64,000 bases of DNA from NCBI GenBank assembly GCA_964635975.1, contig CAZWPO010000001.1, positions 62,001-126,000 on the forward strand, in the 5' to 3' direction. The notes beneath the pieces are model-generated. The model had not been told where the DNA came from. It did no database searches and was given only the letters and a program-made list of their open reading frames with translations. Each line of letters opens with the position of its first letter. Position 1 is the stretch's first letter. Below are positions 33,750 to 42,867 of this stretch, in pieces. This stretch comes from UBA5314 sp964635975 (GTDB lineage Bacteria; Bacillota; Syntrophomonadia; Syntrophomonadales; Syntrophomonadaceae). The position numbers and the translations under genes are program-made.

Positions 33750-34475
33750 CTATGGTTTTTTGTTGCTCAAACTCTCGGTAGGGAGAGTCTTGGATGCCGG
33801 GATATTTACAGAATCGAGCCTTTCCATGCTGGTCTTCAGACCCGAAATGCTCAGTAAATCAAGGCTTCCACTCTTCGAACTCATCGCGCCATAGAGCTCA
33901 TCCGGGTTGCCTATTGCCCTGATAACGAAAGGAGGTCCGATCGAAACCTGGTTGATCAGGATCAGCGTTCCCGCACACCTGATTTCACTCATGGCGGTTA
34001 TCCTCTGATCGTTGATGGAAATGGCCTCTGCTCCGGCTACTTTCAGATCATTCACCACCAATAGGAGATCCTCGTCATGAATCAGATAGCTGTTTGGATT
34101 AGCACCTGGTTCCAAACTGTTGGGATTATCATTTAAGATTATCTCAATCCCAGGTCCTTCAAGTGGCACCATACCTACCGCCTGCTTGGCGTTTTGCAGT
34201 TCTTTTTTTAGATCTTGGAGCGCCTGCTCATTATTTTTTACGTTCTTTAACTGTTCGCTCAAAGATTCCGCTTTCTGTTCCAGAGCTTTTTTCTCTTTTG
34301 TAACAGTATTGATCTGACTGGCCAGGTCTTCTGCCCTTTCCGGAACCATGGTTGCATTATAATAAGTAGTAGTCTTATATTGAACCGACATCATAATGCC
34401 CAGCATAAGGCAAACAAGCGCTATGGATATCTGTGCTCCTTTACTCCTCACTTTTACCACCTTTTCATCAACCAT
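33750..34475 (-). CDS. DUF881 (YlxW/YlxX-like) membrane protein 2
   Basis: 241 residues with the same layout as its downstream neighbour: membrane anchor (about 15-33, ISIALVCLMLGIMMSVQYKT), coiled coil (about 48-90, Lys/Glu/Gln-rich) and DUF881 domain with PLEGPGIEIILNDN, VNDLKVAGAEAISINDQRIT and AIGNPDELYGAMSSKSG. The shared IMxxVQYKTT and ITAMSEI blocks show the two are paralogues. It follows ftsQ by 46 bp. Confidence 0.87.
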   Translation of the reverse strand: MVDEKVVKVRSKGAQISIALVCLMLGIMMSVQYKTTTYYNATMVPERAEDLASQINTVTKEKKALEQKAESLSEQLKNVKNNEQALQDLKKELQNAKQAVGMVPLEGPGIEIILNDNPNSLEPGANPNSYLIHDEDLLLVVNDLKVAGAEAISINDQRITAMSEIRCAGTLILINQVSIGPPFVIRAIGNPDELYGAMSSKSGSLDLLSISGLKTSMERLDSVNIPASKTLPTESLSNKKP

Positions 34476-34521
34476 AAGAACCTTTTCGATTCTTTGATGT
34501 ACGCAACCAATGGAATAAAAA

Positions 34522-35256
34522 TTATCTCGTCTTCATTACCGGCTCCCCGTCAAACCTCAAATCAACATATTGAAGGACTTCATGGCCTTCTTTTTTAACA
34601 TCCTCCTCGAGACTGAAAACTGCCCTGATGTACCCGATTTTTTCCTCGAGGCGCTCCGCATTTCCAAACCTGATTTCGGTTTTTCCGGTTGTCGTAAGAA
34701 CTATTTCATCACTACTATTCTTATAGTGATATTCAGATATCTTATCCTTGTCCTCACCTAGAGCATCGCAGATGGCTTTAGCCATGGCCACCGCGCCTGG
34801 ACTCAGGGATTGGCCTAAACTTACGCGTTCCGGCAATTGCTCTAGAGTCAAAATAGGGTAATCCAGGAGTGAAAATCCGTTTACCCGGTCTATACAAACG
34901 CCTTCTTCGTCAACACAAATCATAACATTCTGGTAGGGGATCAAACCCCAGACCTGTCGCTCCACAATCTGTATTTCCAATTGATCGGGAAGATGGCGGA
35001 CGATTTTGGCGCTTTTAACCATCGGTTGAACCTGGAGCGCCCTTTCAGCTATTTCGCTTTCAACTCCAAAAATATTCTCCCCTGCATTAATACCTGCCAG
35101 AGCAAGTATCTCATCCTGAGACACCTTGTATGCACCTGTTGCATATATCCTGTCCACCTCAAAGATTGAACTATGTAAAAACAAATATATGCAGAGCAGC
35201 AGGACCAAAATAAAAATGGAGATGCTGAAAAGCCTGCGAGTTCTGGCGTGGCTCAT
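34522..35256 (-). CDS. ftsQ: FtsQ/DivIB-like division protein
   Basis: 244 residues: short basic cytoplasmic tail, one membrane helix (about 10-29, FSISIFILVLLLCIYLFLH), a POTRA domain (FEVDRIYATGAYKVSQDEIL, GINAGENIFGV) and a FtsQ-type beta domain with KIVRHLPDQLEIQIVERQV. It belongs to the FtsQBL/DivIB-DivIC-FtsL complex that activates septal wall synthesis. It lies 98 bp after murA and has its own promoter candidate. Confidence 0.9.
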   Translation of the reverse strand: MSHARTRRLFSISIFILVLLLCIYLFLHSSIFEVDRIYATGAYKVSQDEILALAGINAGENIFGVESEIAERALQVQPMVKSAKIVRHLPDQLEIQIVERQVWGLIPYQNVMICVDEEGVCIDRVNGFSLLDYPILTLEQLPERVSLGQSLSPGAVAMAKAICDALGEDKDKISEYHYKNSSDEIVLTTTGKTEIRFGNAERLEEKIGYIRAVFSLEEDVKKEGHEVLQYVDLRFDGEPVMKTR

Positions 35257-35287
35257 ACAAATCTCCTATCCCCAGATTACTGTGAAG

Positions 35288-35296
35288 ATTATATCA
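35288..35296 (-). promoter_or_regulatory. Extended -10 promoter candidate for ftsQ
   Basis: TGATATAAT on the minus strand: a perfect TATAAT (35288-35293) with the TGn extension, about 32 bp before the ftsQ start and inside the 98-bp gap after murA. The -35 region is poor. It could add transcription of ftsQ through ftsZ independent of the long mraZ message. Confidence 0.45.
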
Positions 35297-35354
35297 GATT
35301 TCTCTGTTAAAATCATTATCATATTTAGGACCATTCATTTATGGGCAAGCGGCT

Positions 35355-36614
35355 CTAGGCCCCAATTTTTCTTTCGATTCGAGCACCCAGGCTCGCCAGC
35401 TTCAAATGAATTTTTTCGTAACCTCGATCAATATGATCTATTCTGCCGATCTGGCTCACCCCCTGGGCGAAAATGCCAGCTAGTATCAGAGCGGCTCCGG
35501 CTCTTAGATCGGTAGCTTCTACAGAAGCTCCCTCCAGGTAATCCTTTCCCTTTATAATAGCCACCCTTCCTTCTATTTTTATCTCCACACCCATGCGCCG
35601 CAATTCCTGAACATGCATGAACCGGTTTTCAAAAATCGTTTCTACGATCATACTGGTACCGCTAATAGTGGACAGCAACGCCATCATTTGTGGCTGCATA
35701 TCAGTAGGAAAGCCCGGGTATGGCATAGTCTTGATGTCAACCGGCTTCAATCCTCCCTTGCCGGCCACTCGAATGCCAGAGTGGTATGGCAGGGTTTCCA
35801 GCCCAATTTCTCTGAATTTTGCTATTAATGGCTGCAGATGCTCGATTATTACGTTTTCTATGAAAACATCCCCCCGACTGATAGCAGCAGCAACCATAAA
35901 GGTACCCGCCTCAATCCGGTCGGGTATGATTTTATGTTCCACGCCGTGCAGCTTTTGCACTCCTTCAATACGAATTGTATCCAGACCGGCTCCACGGACT
36001 CGGGCTCCCATTCGGTTCAGGAAATTCTGCAGATCGACAATTTCAGGCTCGCGGGCAGCATTTCGTATTATAGTGCTTCCCTCAGCCAGAGATGCAGCCA
36101 TCATGATATTTTCGGTAGCACCAACGCTAGGAATATCCAGCAGAATCTCCTTGCCGCCTGTAGCCGGATTACCTTCGCCATCCATAAACCCATATTCCTC
36201 ATCAATCTCATAACCCAGATCCCGGAAGCCTTTGAGATGCAGGTCCATGGGCCGGCTGCCTATGGCGCAGCCCCCGGGATAAGCTACCCTGGCCTGTTTA
36301 AAGCGGGCTAACAGAGGCCCCATCACAAGATTTGAAGCCCTCATTTTTCTGGAAATTCTCTCTGGCAATTCTAATGAGCTTACTCCTCCAGCATTAATGA
36401 TCAGAACATCGTTTTCCCTCATCACGCTGGCTCCCAGTAGACTAAGGACATCACCCATAACATTAATATCTTCAAGGTCCGGTACTCCTGTTAGAATAAC
36501 TTCTCCAGGGCACATCAAGCTGGCTGCCATAATTGGCAAGGTAGCGTTCTTGGAGCCGCTGATTCGCACCTGCCCTTTCAGCGGAAAAGATCCCTCTATG
36601 AATAGGCTTTCCAA
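35355..36614 (-). CDS. murA: MurA, UDP-GlcNAc enolpyruvyl transferase
   Basis: 419 residues, full length. N-terminal IRISGSKNATLPIMAASLM-type motif and the active-site loop with cysteine, YPGGCAIGSRPMDLHL (about residue 115). The cysteine is the fosfomycin target and is intact. It catalyses the first committed step of peptidoglycan synthesis, transferring enolpyruvate to UDP-GlcNAc. It follows murC by 19 bp. The next enzyme, MurB, is not encoded beside it. Confidence 0.97.
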   Translation of the reverse strand: MESLFIEGSFPLKGQVRISGSKNATLPIMAASLMCPGEVILTGVPDLEDINVMGDVLSLLGASVMRENDVLIINAGGVSSLELPERISRKMRASNLVMGPLLARFKQARVAYPGGCAIGSRPMDLHLKGFRDLGYEIDEEYGFMDGEGNPATGGKEILLDIPSVGATENIMMAASLAEGSTIIRNAAREPEIVDLQNFLNRMGARVRGAGLDTIRIEGVQKLHGVEHKIIPDRIEAGTFMVAAAISRGDVFIENVIIEHLQPLIAKFREIGLETLPYHSGIRVAGKGGLKPVDIKTMPYPGFPTDMQPQMMALLSTISGTSMIVETIFENRFMHVQELRRMGVEIKIEGRVAIIKGKDYLEGASVEATDLRAGAALILAGIFAQGVSQIGRIDHIDRGYEKIHLKLASLGARIERKIGA

Positions 36615-36633
36615 ACTAACACCCCCGCCAGAT

Positions 36634-38022
36634 TCACGCTTCGCTTACCAAGTTCTTCATGCTGTCCAGAAGCTCCGACCCTAATTTCCATATGTCCCCA
36701 GCTCCCATGGTTATGATCAAATCGTTGGCCTGCGCATTTTTTAGTAAATAGTCTTTCATCTCCTCAAATGTTGCCAGAAAGATGCAATCACCCCCGGCAT
36801 CTCTGGCCGCTTGCGCTACGTTCATTCCACACACACCGGGAATAGATTTCTCCCCTGCTGCATATATTTCTGTGACAATACTTAAATCAGCTCCAAGCAG
36901 TGCCTGCCCCAGTTGTGACCCCAGGGCGCTGGTGCGGGTGAATCTGTGCGGCTGAAATACCACCACTAGCCGACCCTTGTGGATACTGCGTGCTGCTTCA
37001 ATAGTGGCTTTTATCTCCGTGGGATGATGCGCGTAATCATCTATAAGCGAAACCTGGTTGCATGATCCGATGAACTGATATCGCCTTTTGGCTCCGAAAA
37101 ATTCCTCCAGAGCACTGGATGCCGCTTTAAACCCAATACCCAATTCCAAAGCCGTAGCTATAGCTGCCAGAGCGTTAAAGGCGTTGTGCTTTCCGGGCAC
37201 GCCTAGCTTTACACTACCCAGTTGCTCTCCATTATGGTAGACATCAAATATTGATCCGTTTCCTTTTGCCTGCCAATTTTGCAAATAGTAGTCACAGTTG
37301 CAATTTTGACCGTAGGTTAGAGAGCGAGCCCGGCATTTTCCTCTGATGCCTTCTATGGCCGGATCTTCTCCAAATAAGACGGCCAGGCCTTCTTCCTGGA
37401 TGCCAGTCAAGAACTGTTCAAAAGCTTGTTCTATGTTCTTAAGGGTCTTATAATAGTCCAGATGGTCGTCTTCTATGTTTGTGATTACTGCTATATAGGG
37501 TCGCAGTTCCAGGAATGACGCATCACTTTCATCAGCCTCGACCACTGCATAGGCACTTTCTCCTACTCTGGCGTTTAAGCCGCTTTCTTTCAGCTCTCCT
37601 CCCAGAATAAATGTTGGGTCCAGCCCGCATTCATCGAGTACCCTATATATCATGGATGTGGTGGTTGTTTTGCCATGTGCACCCGCAACTGCTATACCGA
37701 GGCCATTGTTAACGAGCTCAGCAAGCATCTGTCCCCGTTTCATAACCTGAATATTGCTGTTAATCGCCTCTACCAACTCATTATTGTCTGATGGTATGGC
37801 TGAAGAAACGACTAGTATGTCAACCCCCTTCTTAATGTTCGAAGAGGAATGACCTTCATATACTTCGATACCCAGCTCCTCCAGTCGGTCAGTTACAGCA
37901 TTCTTCTGGAGATCTGAGCCGCTTACCCTGAATCCTTTTTGGGCCAGAACCATGGCTATGCCGCTCATACCTGCTCCAGCTATGCCCACCATATGCACCC
38001 ATTGTCCCGGCTTGACGGGCAT
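36634..38022 (-). CDS. murC: MurC, UDP-MurNAc:L-alanine ligase
   Basis: About 462 residues. N-terminal VHMVGIAGAGMSGIAMVLA, the ATP loop GAHGKTTTTSMIY (about residue 112), EADESDASFLEL and IDDYAHHPTEIKATI. It adds L-Ala to UDP-MurNAc in the cytoplasm. The ATG at 38022 was chosen because AAGGAG lies eight bases upstream and the product then starts close to the family start; the longer frame from 38079 lacks this. Confidence 0.96.
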   Translation of the reverse strand: MPVKPGQWVHMVGIAGAGMSGIAMVLAQKGFRVSGSDLQKNAVTDRLEELGIEVYEGHSSSNIKKGVDILVVSSAIPSDNNELVEAINSNIQVMKRGQMLAELVNNGLGIAVAGAHGKTTTTSMIYRVLDECGLDPTFILGGELKESGLNARVGESAYAVVEADESDASFLELRPYIAVITNIEDDHLDYYKTLKNIEQAFEQFLTGIQEEGLAVLFGEDPAIEGIRGKCRARSLTYGQNCNCDYYLQNWQAKGNGSIFDVYHNGEQLGSVKLGVPGKHNAFNALAAIATALELGIGFKAASSALEEFFGAKRRYQFIGSCNQVSLIDDYAHHPTEIKATIEAARSIHKGRLVVVFQPHRFTRTSALGSQLGQALLGADLSIVTEIYAAGEKSIPGVCGMNVAQAARDAGGDCIFLATFEEMKDYLLKNAQANDLIITMGAGDIWKLGSELLDSMKNLVSEA

Positions 38023-38159
38023 TTCCTCATCTCCTTCTCCTATACTTACATCCTCACCACATCTTATTGTATGCATCAATAATAGAAGTGGTTACGTAGC
38101 ATATCTCCGGTTGCCTGTTCATGACCCCAATCCATGGCGATCCCGGGCTGTCCTACCAG

Positions 38160-39257
38160 CTAGGACAATATCGTATCAAGTATCTCGTCTAAAGCATCAG
38201 GCTTGGCCTCTTTGAGAAGATTTTGCGCCATTTGTTCAAGTTTTAACGGGTCATTACGCAGTGACTCAACTTTTTTGTATAAAGTATCCCCATCCAGGAA
38301 CTCATCAATAACCAATTCCGCTGCCTTTTTGCTCTGCAAGGCACGTGCATTATGCTCCTGGTGATTATCTGCCGCGTATGGATAAGGCACTAAAATGGCT
38401 GGTAATCCCAGCATACACAACTCGCTTAAAGCGCTGGCACCAGCGCGGCAAACCACCAGATCCGCGGCCATAAAAGCCTCTTCTATATTATACATATAGG
38501 CCCTAAGGTGCAAGCGCAGTTTCATTGCCCCAATATCTACTCTGGCTTCAAGCATCTCTTGTACCCCGGAAAAGTTTTTATCACCAGTAATCCAGATCAC
38601 CTGCAAAGACTCGTGCTGGTATCTAAGCACCAGTTCAACCATGGCCTCGTTAATGCTCTGGGCACCCCGGCTCCCACCAAATGCAAAAATCGTAAAACGC
38701 GTGTTGTCATACTGCATTGATGTCTTTCTCTTTGATTTACTAGCTTCCATTATCTCTTTACGCACAGGAAGTCCTGTAACTTTCACGTCCTTAGCTTTTA
38801 AATAAGTTTTGGCTTCCGGGAAGGTGAGCATCACACAGTCAACGCGCGGTGCGAGCTTTCGGTTGGCTAATCCGGGCAAAGCGTTTTGCTCATGAATGAA
38901 AGTGCGGCAGGACGGCATGAAGGTGGAAGCCAGTACTACCGGGAACGAAACATATCCTCCGGTGCCAACCACTATGTCGGGTTGGAATTCTTTAATGATA
39001 TTGAATCCCTGAAAGATACTCAGGGGAAACTTGGCCAGGTCCCTTGATGCTCTAAGCAGGGATGAGCGGTTTATACCCTTTATATCAACGGATGCAAATC
39101 TCAGCCCGCTCCTGGGGACGATGTCACTTTCCATTCCTTCGGCGGTTCCTACATAGAGTATGTCTACTTCAGGTATGCGCTGTTGAAGTCCCTGGGCTAT
39201 GGCCAGAGCCGGATAGATATGTCCTCCGGTTCCCCCACCGCTTATTATTACTTTCAT
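38160..39257 (-). CDS. murG: MurG, lipid II-forming GlcNAc transferase
   Basis: About 365 residues of GT28 family. N-terminal MKVIISGGGTGGHIYPALAI, TGGYVSFPVVLAS, HEQNALPGLANRKLA, FGGSRGAQSINEAM and the C-terminal UDP-sugar site RAGASALSELCMLGLPAILV. It converts lipid I to lipid II at the inner membrane face. The ATG at 39257 matches the family start; the ATG at 39275 has no ribosome site. A 137-bp gap without features separates it from murC. Confidence 0.96.
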   Translation of the reverse strand: MKVIISGGGTGGHIYPALAIAQGLQQRIPEVDILYVGTAEGMESDIVPRSGLRFASVDIKGINRSSLLRASRDLAKFPLSIFQGFNIIKEFQPDIVVGTGGYVSFPVVLASTFMPSCRTFIHEQNALPGLANRKLAPRVDCVMLTFPEAKTYLKAKDVKVTGLPVRKEIMEASKSKRKTSMQYDNTRFTIFAFGGSRGAQSINEAMVELVLRYQHESLQVIWITGDKNFSGVQEMLEARVDIGAMKLRLHLRAYMYNIEEAFMAADLVVCRAGASALSELCMLGLPAILVPYPYAADNHQEHNARALQSKKAAELVIDEFLDGDTLYKKVESLRNDPLKLEQMAQNLLKEAKPDALDEILDTILS

Positions 39258-39314
39258 GAATACCTGTCCCTTCATTGAGAAGTCGCACTCAGTTCCGGTT
39301 TATGCATTTAAGCA

Positions 39315-40415
39315 CTAACGTTCACTTGTATATCGGGATATATTCAGCAAAAGGCCCACCCCTATCATTGTGAAAAGAAGAGACGAACCGCCATAGCTAA
39401 TGAATGGCAAAGTAATTCCCGTTACGGGAAGGCATCCGGCTACTACTCCAATATTGATGACCGCTTGAAATATTATAGCCGTAGTAACGCCGGCGGCAAG
39501 AAGATGAGTAAATGCATCTGGCGCGTTTACCGCTATTTTGTAACCCCGCCAGGCAAAGAGAAGGAAGAGCGCTATCACCAAGGTCACTCCGATAAAACCA
39601 AGCTCTTCACCTAGAATAGCAAAAATAAAATCCGTATGTTTCTCCGGCAGATAAAAATACTTCTGACGGCTGCGCCCCAGACCCATGCCAAAGAGTCCTC
39701 CTGATCCCAGCGCATATAACGATTGTATGGTCTGAAAACCACTCCCCTGAGGATCATTCCAGGGGTTTAAAAAAGCCAAAAAACGCTGGAGACGATATGG
39801 CGCAGCAATTATCGCCACCGCAACTCCTGCAATACCCGCAGAGCATAGTACTCCCAGGTGCATCCAATTAGCTCCAGCCACCATCAGCATAAAAAACCCG
39901 GTACCGGCCAAAACAAATGATGTTCCCATGTCAGGTTGAGCCAGGATCAATCCGCAGATGATGCCGATTAGAGCAGTAATTGGAAGTATTCCGTTCTTAA
40001 AAGATTTTATTTCATCAAGTTTTACTTCCATCACCTTGGCCATGAACAATACAACGCATATTTTAGCCATTTCAGATGGGGTAAAAGGCTGTGAACCTAT
40101 CATAAGCCACCTGCTGGAACCCTTAGCGCCAGTACCCAGCGGAGTTATAACCATTATCAGAAGAATGAGGGCAAAAATCACGGCAGGTACAGCTAGTTTC
40201 TTAATTTTTAGTATATTTATCTTCATGGTTACTATCATGGCCACGATGCCAATGAGCGCCCATAAGAGCTGTTTCTTAAAGAAATGGTAGGCATCGTTGA
40301 ATTCTACGGTTGCAGTGACCGCACTGGAACTAAACACCATTACCAGTCCGACTCCCAGAAGTGCCAGCGTGGTTAGAAAAAGTATAAAGTCCGGTGGACC
40401 CTTTTTTGCCCTCAT
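39315..40415 (-). CDS. ftsW: FtsW, SEDS-family septal glycosyltransferase
   Basis: 366 residues with about ten membrane helices. Family blocks include GMGLGRSRQKYFYLPEKHTD, FIFAILGEELGFIG and the C-terminal LPFISYGGSSLLFTMIGVGL. It polymerises lipid II at the septum with a partner class B PBP (the PASTA-bearing PBP of this cluster is the likely partner). It sits between murD and murG, its usual place. A role as SpoVE in spore cortex synthesis is also possible, since SEDS members are hard to tell apart. Confidence 0.92.
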   Translation of the reverse strand: MRAKKGPPDFILFLTTLALLGVGLVMVFSSSAVTATVEFNDAYHFFKKQLLWALIGIVAMIVTMKINILKIKKLAVPAVIFALILLIMVITPLGTGAKGSSRWLMIGSQPFTPSEMAKICVVLFMAKVMEVKLDEIKSFKNGILPITALIGIICGLILAQPDMGTSFVLAGTGFFMLMVAGANWMHLGVLCSAGIAGVAVAIIAAPYRLQRFLAFLNPWNDPQGSGFQTIQSLYALGSGGLFGMGLGRSRQKYFYLPEKHTDFIFAILGEELGFIGVTLVIALFLLFAWRGYKIAVNAPDAFTHLLAAGVTTAIIFQAVINIGVVAGCLPVTGITLPFISYGGSSLLFTMIGVGLLLNISRYTSER

Positions 40416-40443
40416 AAGACCTGTTCCTCCTGCAGGTTTGCAG

Positions 40444-41820
40444 CTAAATAAGCCCGGTCAGCTCACGAACCAGTTGACAAAACAGGTCGCCCCGTTGTTC
40501 ATAATTGTCGAACATATCCCAACTGGCGCAGGACGGCGATAAAAGCACAACATCTCCGGGTTCGGCCAACTCATGTGCCAGGCTTACAGCTGCCGGATAA
40601 TCCTCTACCAAATGTATATTCTTAAAGCCGGTCTTAATGACTTCAGCCCTGATCTCGTCGCGGGCTTCGCCCAGCAAGATTAAATCTTTCACGCTCGATC
40701 TAATCTCTCTGGACAGATCATCAAAACGCGAACCCTTGTTCCTTCCTCCGGCAATAAGAATCACGGGCTGTTCAAAGGACTGCAGAGCCTTAATAGCCGA
40801 GTCAGGGTTGGTGGCTTTCGAATCGTTGATATACAGAATCCCATCTGTGGTCGTTATTTCCTCCATGCGGTGCCTCACTCCCTTAAAGGTCCGCAAAGCC
40901 CTGGCAATGGCATTCACCTCAACTCCCGCCAAAAATGCCAGGGCAGCCGCACACAGGATGTTTTCCTGGTTGTGTTTACCTCGCAGGCCTATCAGTGATA
41001 ATTCCTCAATCTGATAAAGGTTTCCCGCCCAGATTATAGTTATAGTACCCCGGTCGATGAAAGCACCCTCTGTCAGAGCACACTGGTTGGAGAAGAACAT
41101 CACTTTCCCGGGGCATCTGGATGCTAATCCTCTGACCAGCAGATCATCATGGTTAAGAACACAATAGTCCTCAGGCTTCTGATTCATAAATATTTTAGCC
41201 TTGGCCTCCGCATACCCGGCCATGGTCTTATGTCTGTCAAGATGATCAGGAGTAATGTTTATGATTGCACAATAGTCCGGGCGGAATAGCTCTATAGTCT
41301 CCAGTTGAAAACTGGACATCTCCAGCGCGATAATCCCCTGCCTCAGCTTCCCTACTATTCCGGTTAAAGGAATGCCTATATTCCCGGCTGCAGCTGTGGG
41401 CAGACCCGCATTTCTAAAAATGTGTTCAAGTAAAGCTGTGGTCGTAGTCTTGCCATTGGTTCCGGTTACAGCGCATATCTTTAAGTCATCTGACTTTAAT
41501 AGATAGGCCAATTCAATCTCGCCAATAACCGGAATCCCCTGATCGAATGCCTGCTGAAAAGGTGCAATGTCAAGAGAAACACCTGGGCTGGCTATCAGGA
41601 GATCAAATTTATCACGGTTTACTTCAGGGTAGATGCCTGAATATACAGCAGCACCCAGGTCCCTGAGTCTAGTCGCACGGTCGCCCAGCTCATTTTCTGA
41701 CTTTCTATCACAAATACCTATCTCGGCACCGCGTTCGATGAGCGCTTTTACCACCGCTTCCCCACTACGCGCCATACCCACAACCAGAACTCTTTTCCCT
41801 TTATAATCCAAATCGTTCAC
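40444..41820 (-). CDS. murD: MurD, UDP-MurNAc-L-Ala:D-glutamate ligase
   Basis: About 458 residues. N-terminal GKRVLVVGMARSGEAVVKAL, ATP loop AVTGTNGKTTTTALLEHIF, NITPDHLDRHKTMAGYAEAK and NDSKATNPDSAIKAL. It adds D-Glu to UDP-MurNAc-L-Ala. A GTG at 41820 was chosen, 22 bp after the mraY stop and near the family start; an earlier ATG at 41892 would overlap mraY by about 50 bases. The ribosome site before the GTG is weak. Confidence 0.94.
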   Translation of the reverse strand: MNDLDYKGKRVLVVGMARSGEAVVKALIERGAEIGICDRKSENELGDRATRLRDLGAAVYSGIYPEVNRDKFDLLIASPGVSLDIAPFQQAFDQGIPVIGEIELAYLLKSDDLKICAVTGTNGKTTTTALLEHIFRNAGLPTAAAGNIGIPLTGIVGKLRQGIIALEMSSFQLETIELFRPDYCAIINITPDHLDRHKTMAGYAEAKAKIFMNQKPEDYCVLNHDDLLVRGLASRCPGKVMFFSNQCALTEGAFIDRGTITIIWAGNLYQIEELSLIGLRGKHNQENILCAAALAFLAGVEVNAIARALRTFKGVRHRMEEITTTDGILYINDSKATNPDSAIKALQSFEQPVILIAGGRNKGSRFDDLSREIRSSVKDLILLGEARDEIRAEVIKTGFKNIHLVEDYPAAVSLAHELAEPGDVVLLSPSCASWDMFDNYEQRGDLFCQLVRELTGLI

Positions 41821-41842
41821 ATCCAGTCCAGAATTGAATAAT

Positions 41843-42820
41843 TTATGACCCCAGACCTTTGAAACTGAAAACACCCAGGACCACAAGCACAAAGGACATC
41901 AACCAGAACCTGCTCACAACTTTGGTTTCAGGCCAGCCCTTAAGTTCGTAGTGGTGATGCAGAGGGGACATGAGAAAGATCCTCTTGCCGGTAGTCTGAA
42001 AGGAGATAACCTGCAGAGCCACACTCAAGGTTTCGATAACGTAAATACCCCCGATAATGACCAGGGCAAGTTCTGCTCCGCAGAGAGCAGCTACTGCTGC
42101 AACCCCACCACCCAGAGCCATGGATCCGGTGTCCCCCATGAAAACGCGGGCCGGATGCCGGTTAAAGTAGAGGAAGCCCAGGCAGGAACCAGCCATCGCA
42201 CCACAGAATATGGTCAGGTTATAATGCGATGTCATTAAACATACAAAGCCAAGACCCAGGGCTACAAAAAATGTAACACCGGAAGCCAGCCCATCCAAAC
42301 CGTCAGTGAGATTGACTCCATTTGTGGATCCCATCAGCACACATATCAGGAACGGTATGTATACACCGCCCAGATCAAATTTAATGCCCGAGAACGGAAC
42401 CACGACTTCGTGCCCGCGGTCAAAATAAAAGAGTAGCAGAACACCGAACACCAGGCCGATTATCAATTGCAAAACCAGTTTGTCACGAGCTCTTAGTCCC
42501 AGTGATCTCTTAAGTACAACCTTGATATAGTCGTCCCAAAACCCTATCGCACCGCAGGCTATCAATACCAGTACGGCACTGAACACCTCCGCACTTGCGC
42601 CAGCAGTGATGAAACTCGCCACCATTACAGCCGTTATGATCATTACCCCACCCATGGTGGGGGTGCCTGCTTTGGCATAATGACGGCTAGGTCCTTCCTC
42701 TCTAATACTCTGACCAACCTTTAGTCGAGTCAGGAAGGGTATCATAAAAGGCCCCATAGCTAGAGTAACCACTATAGCTATACCACCAGCTAGTATCGCA
42801 TTTATTACATACGCATGCAA
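41843..42820 (-). CDS. mraY: MraY, phospho-MurNAc-pentapeptide translocase
   Basis: 325 residues, ten membrane helices. Signature blocks: GTPTMGGVMII, FWDDYIKVVLKRSLGLRARD, NLTDGLDGLASG, FMGDTGSMALGG and SPLHHHYELKGWPETKVVSR. It makes lipid I from UDP-MurNAc-pentapeptide and undecaprenyl phosphate. The frame begins with TTG at 42820, with GGTGA six bases before it; no ATG gives a full-length product. Confidence 0.96.
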   Translation of the reverse strand: MHAYVINAILAGGIAIVVTLAMGPFMIPFLTRLKVGQSIREEGPSRHYAKAGTPTMGGVMIITAVMVASFITAGASAEVFSAVLVLIACGAIGFWDDYIKVVLKRSLGLRARDKLVLQLIIGLVFGVLLLFYFDRGHEVVVPFSGIKFDLGGVYIPFLICVLMGSTNGVNLTDGLDGLASGVTFFVALGLGFVCLMTSHYNLTIFCGAMAGSCLGFLYFNRHPARVFMGDTGSMALGGGVAAVAALCGAELALVIIGGIYVIETLSVALQVISFQTTGKRIFLMSPLHHHYELKGWPETKVVSRFWLMSFVLVVLGVFSFKGLGS

Positions 42821-42867
42821 AAGGAGTCACCATCCCCTGGCTCAAATAATACTTTCCAAAAATCGTG

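Noticed and set aside
35617..36213. 198-codon plus-strand ORF over murA
   Set aside because: Antisense shadow of the conserved murA coding sequence.
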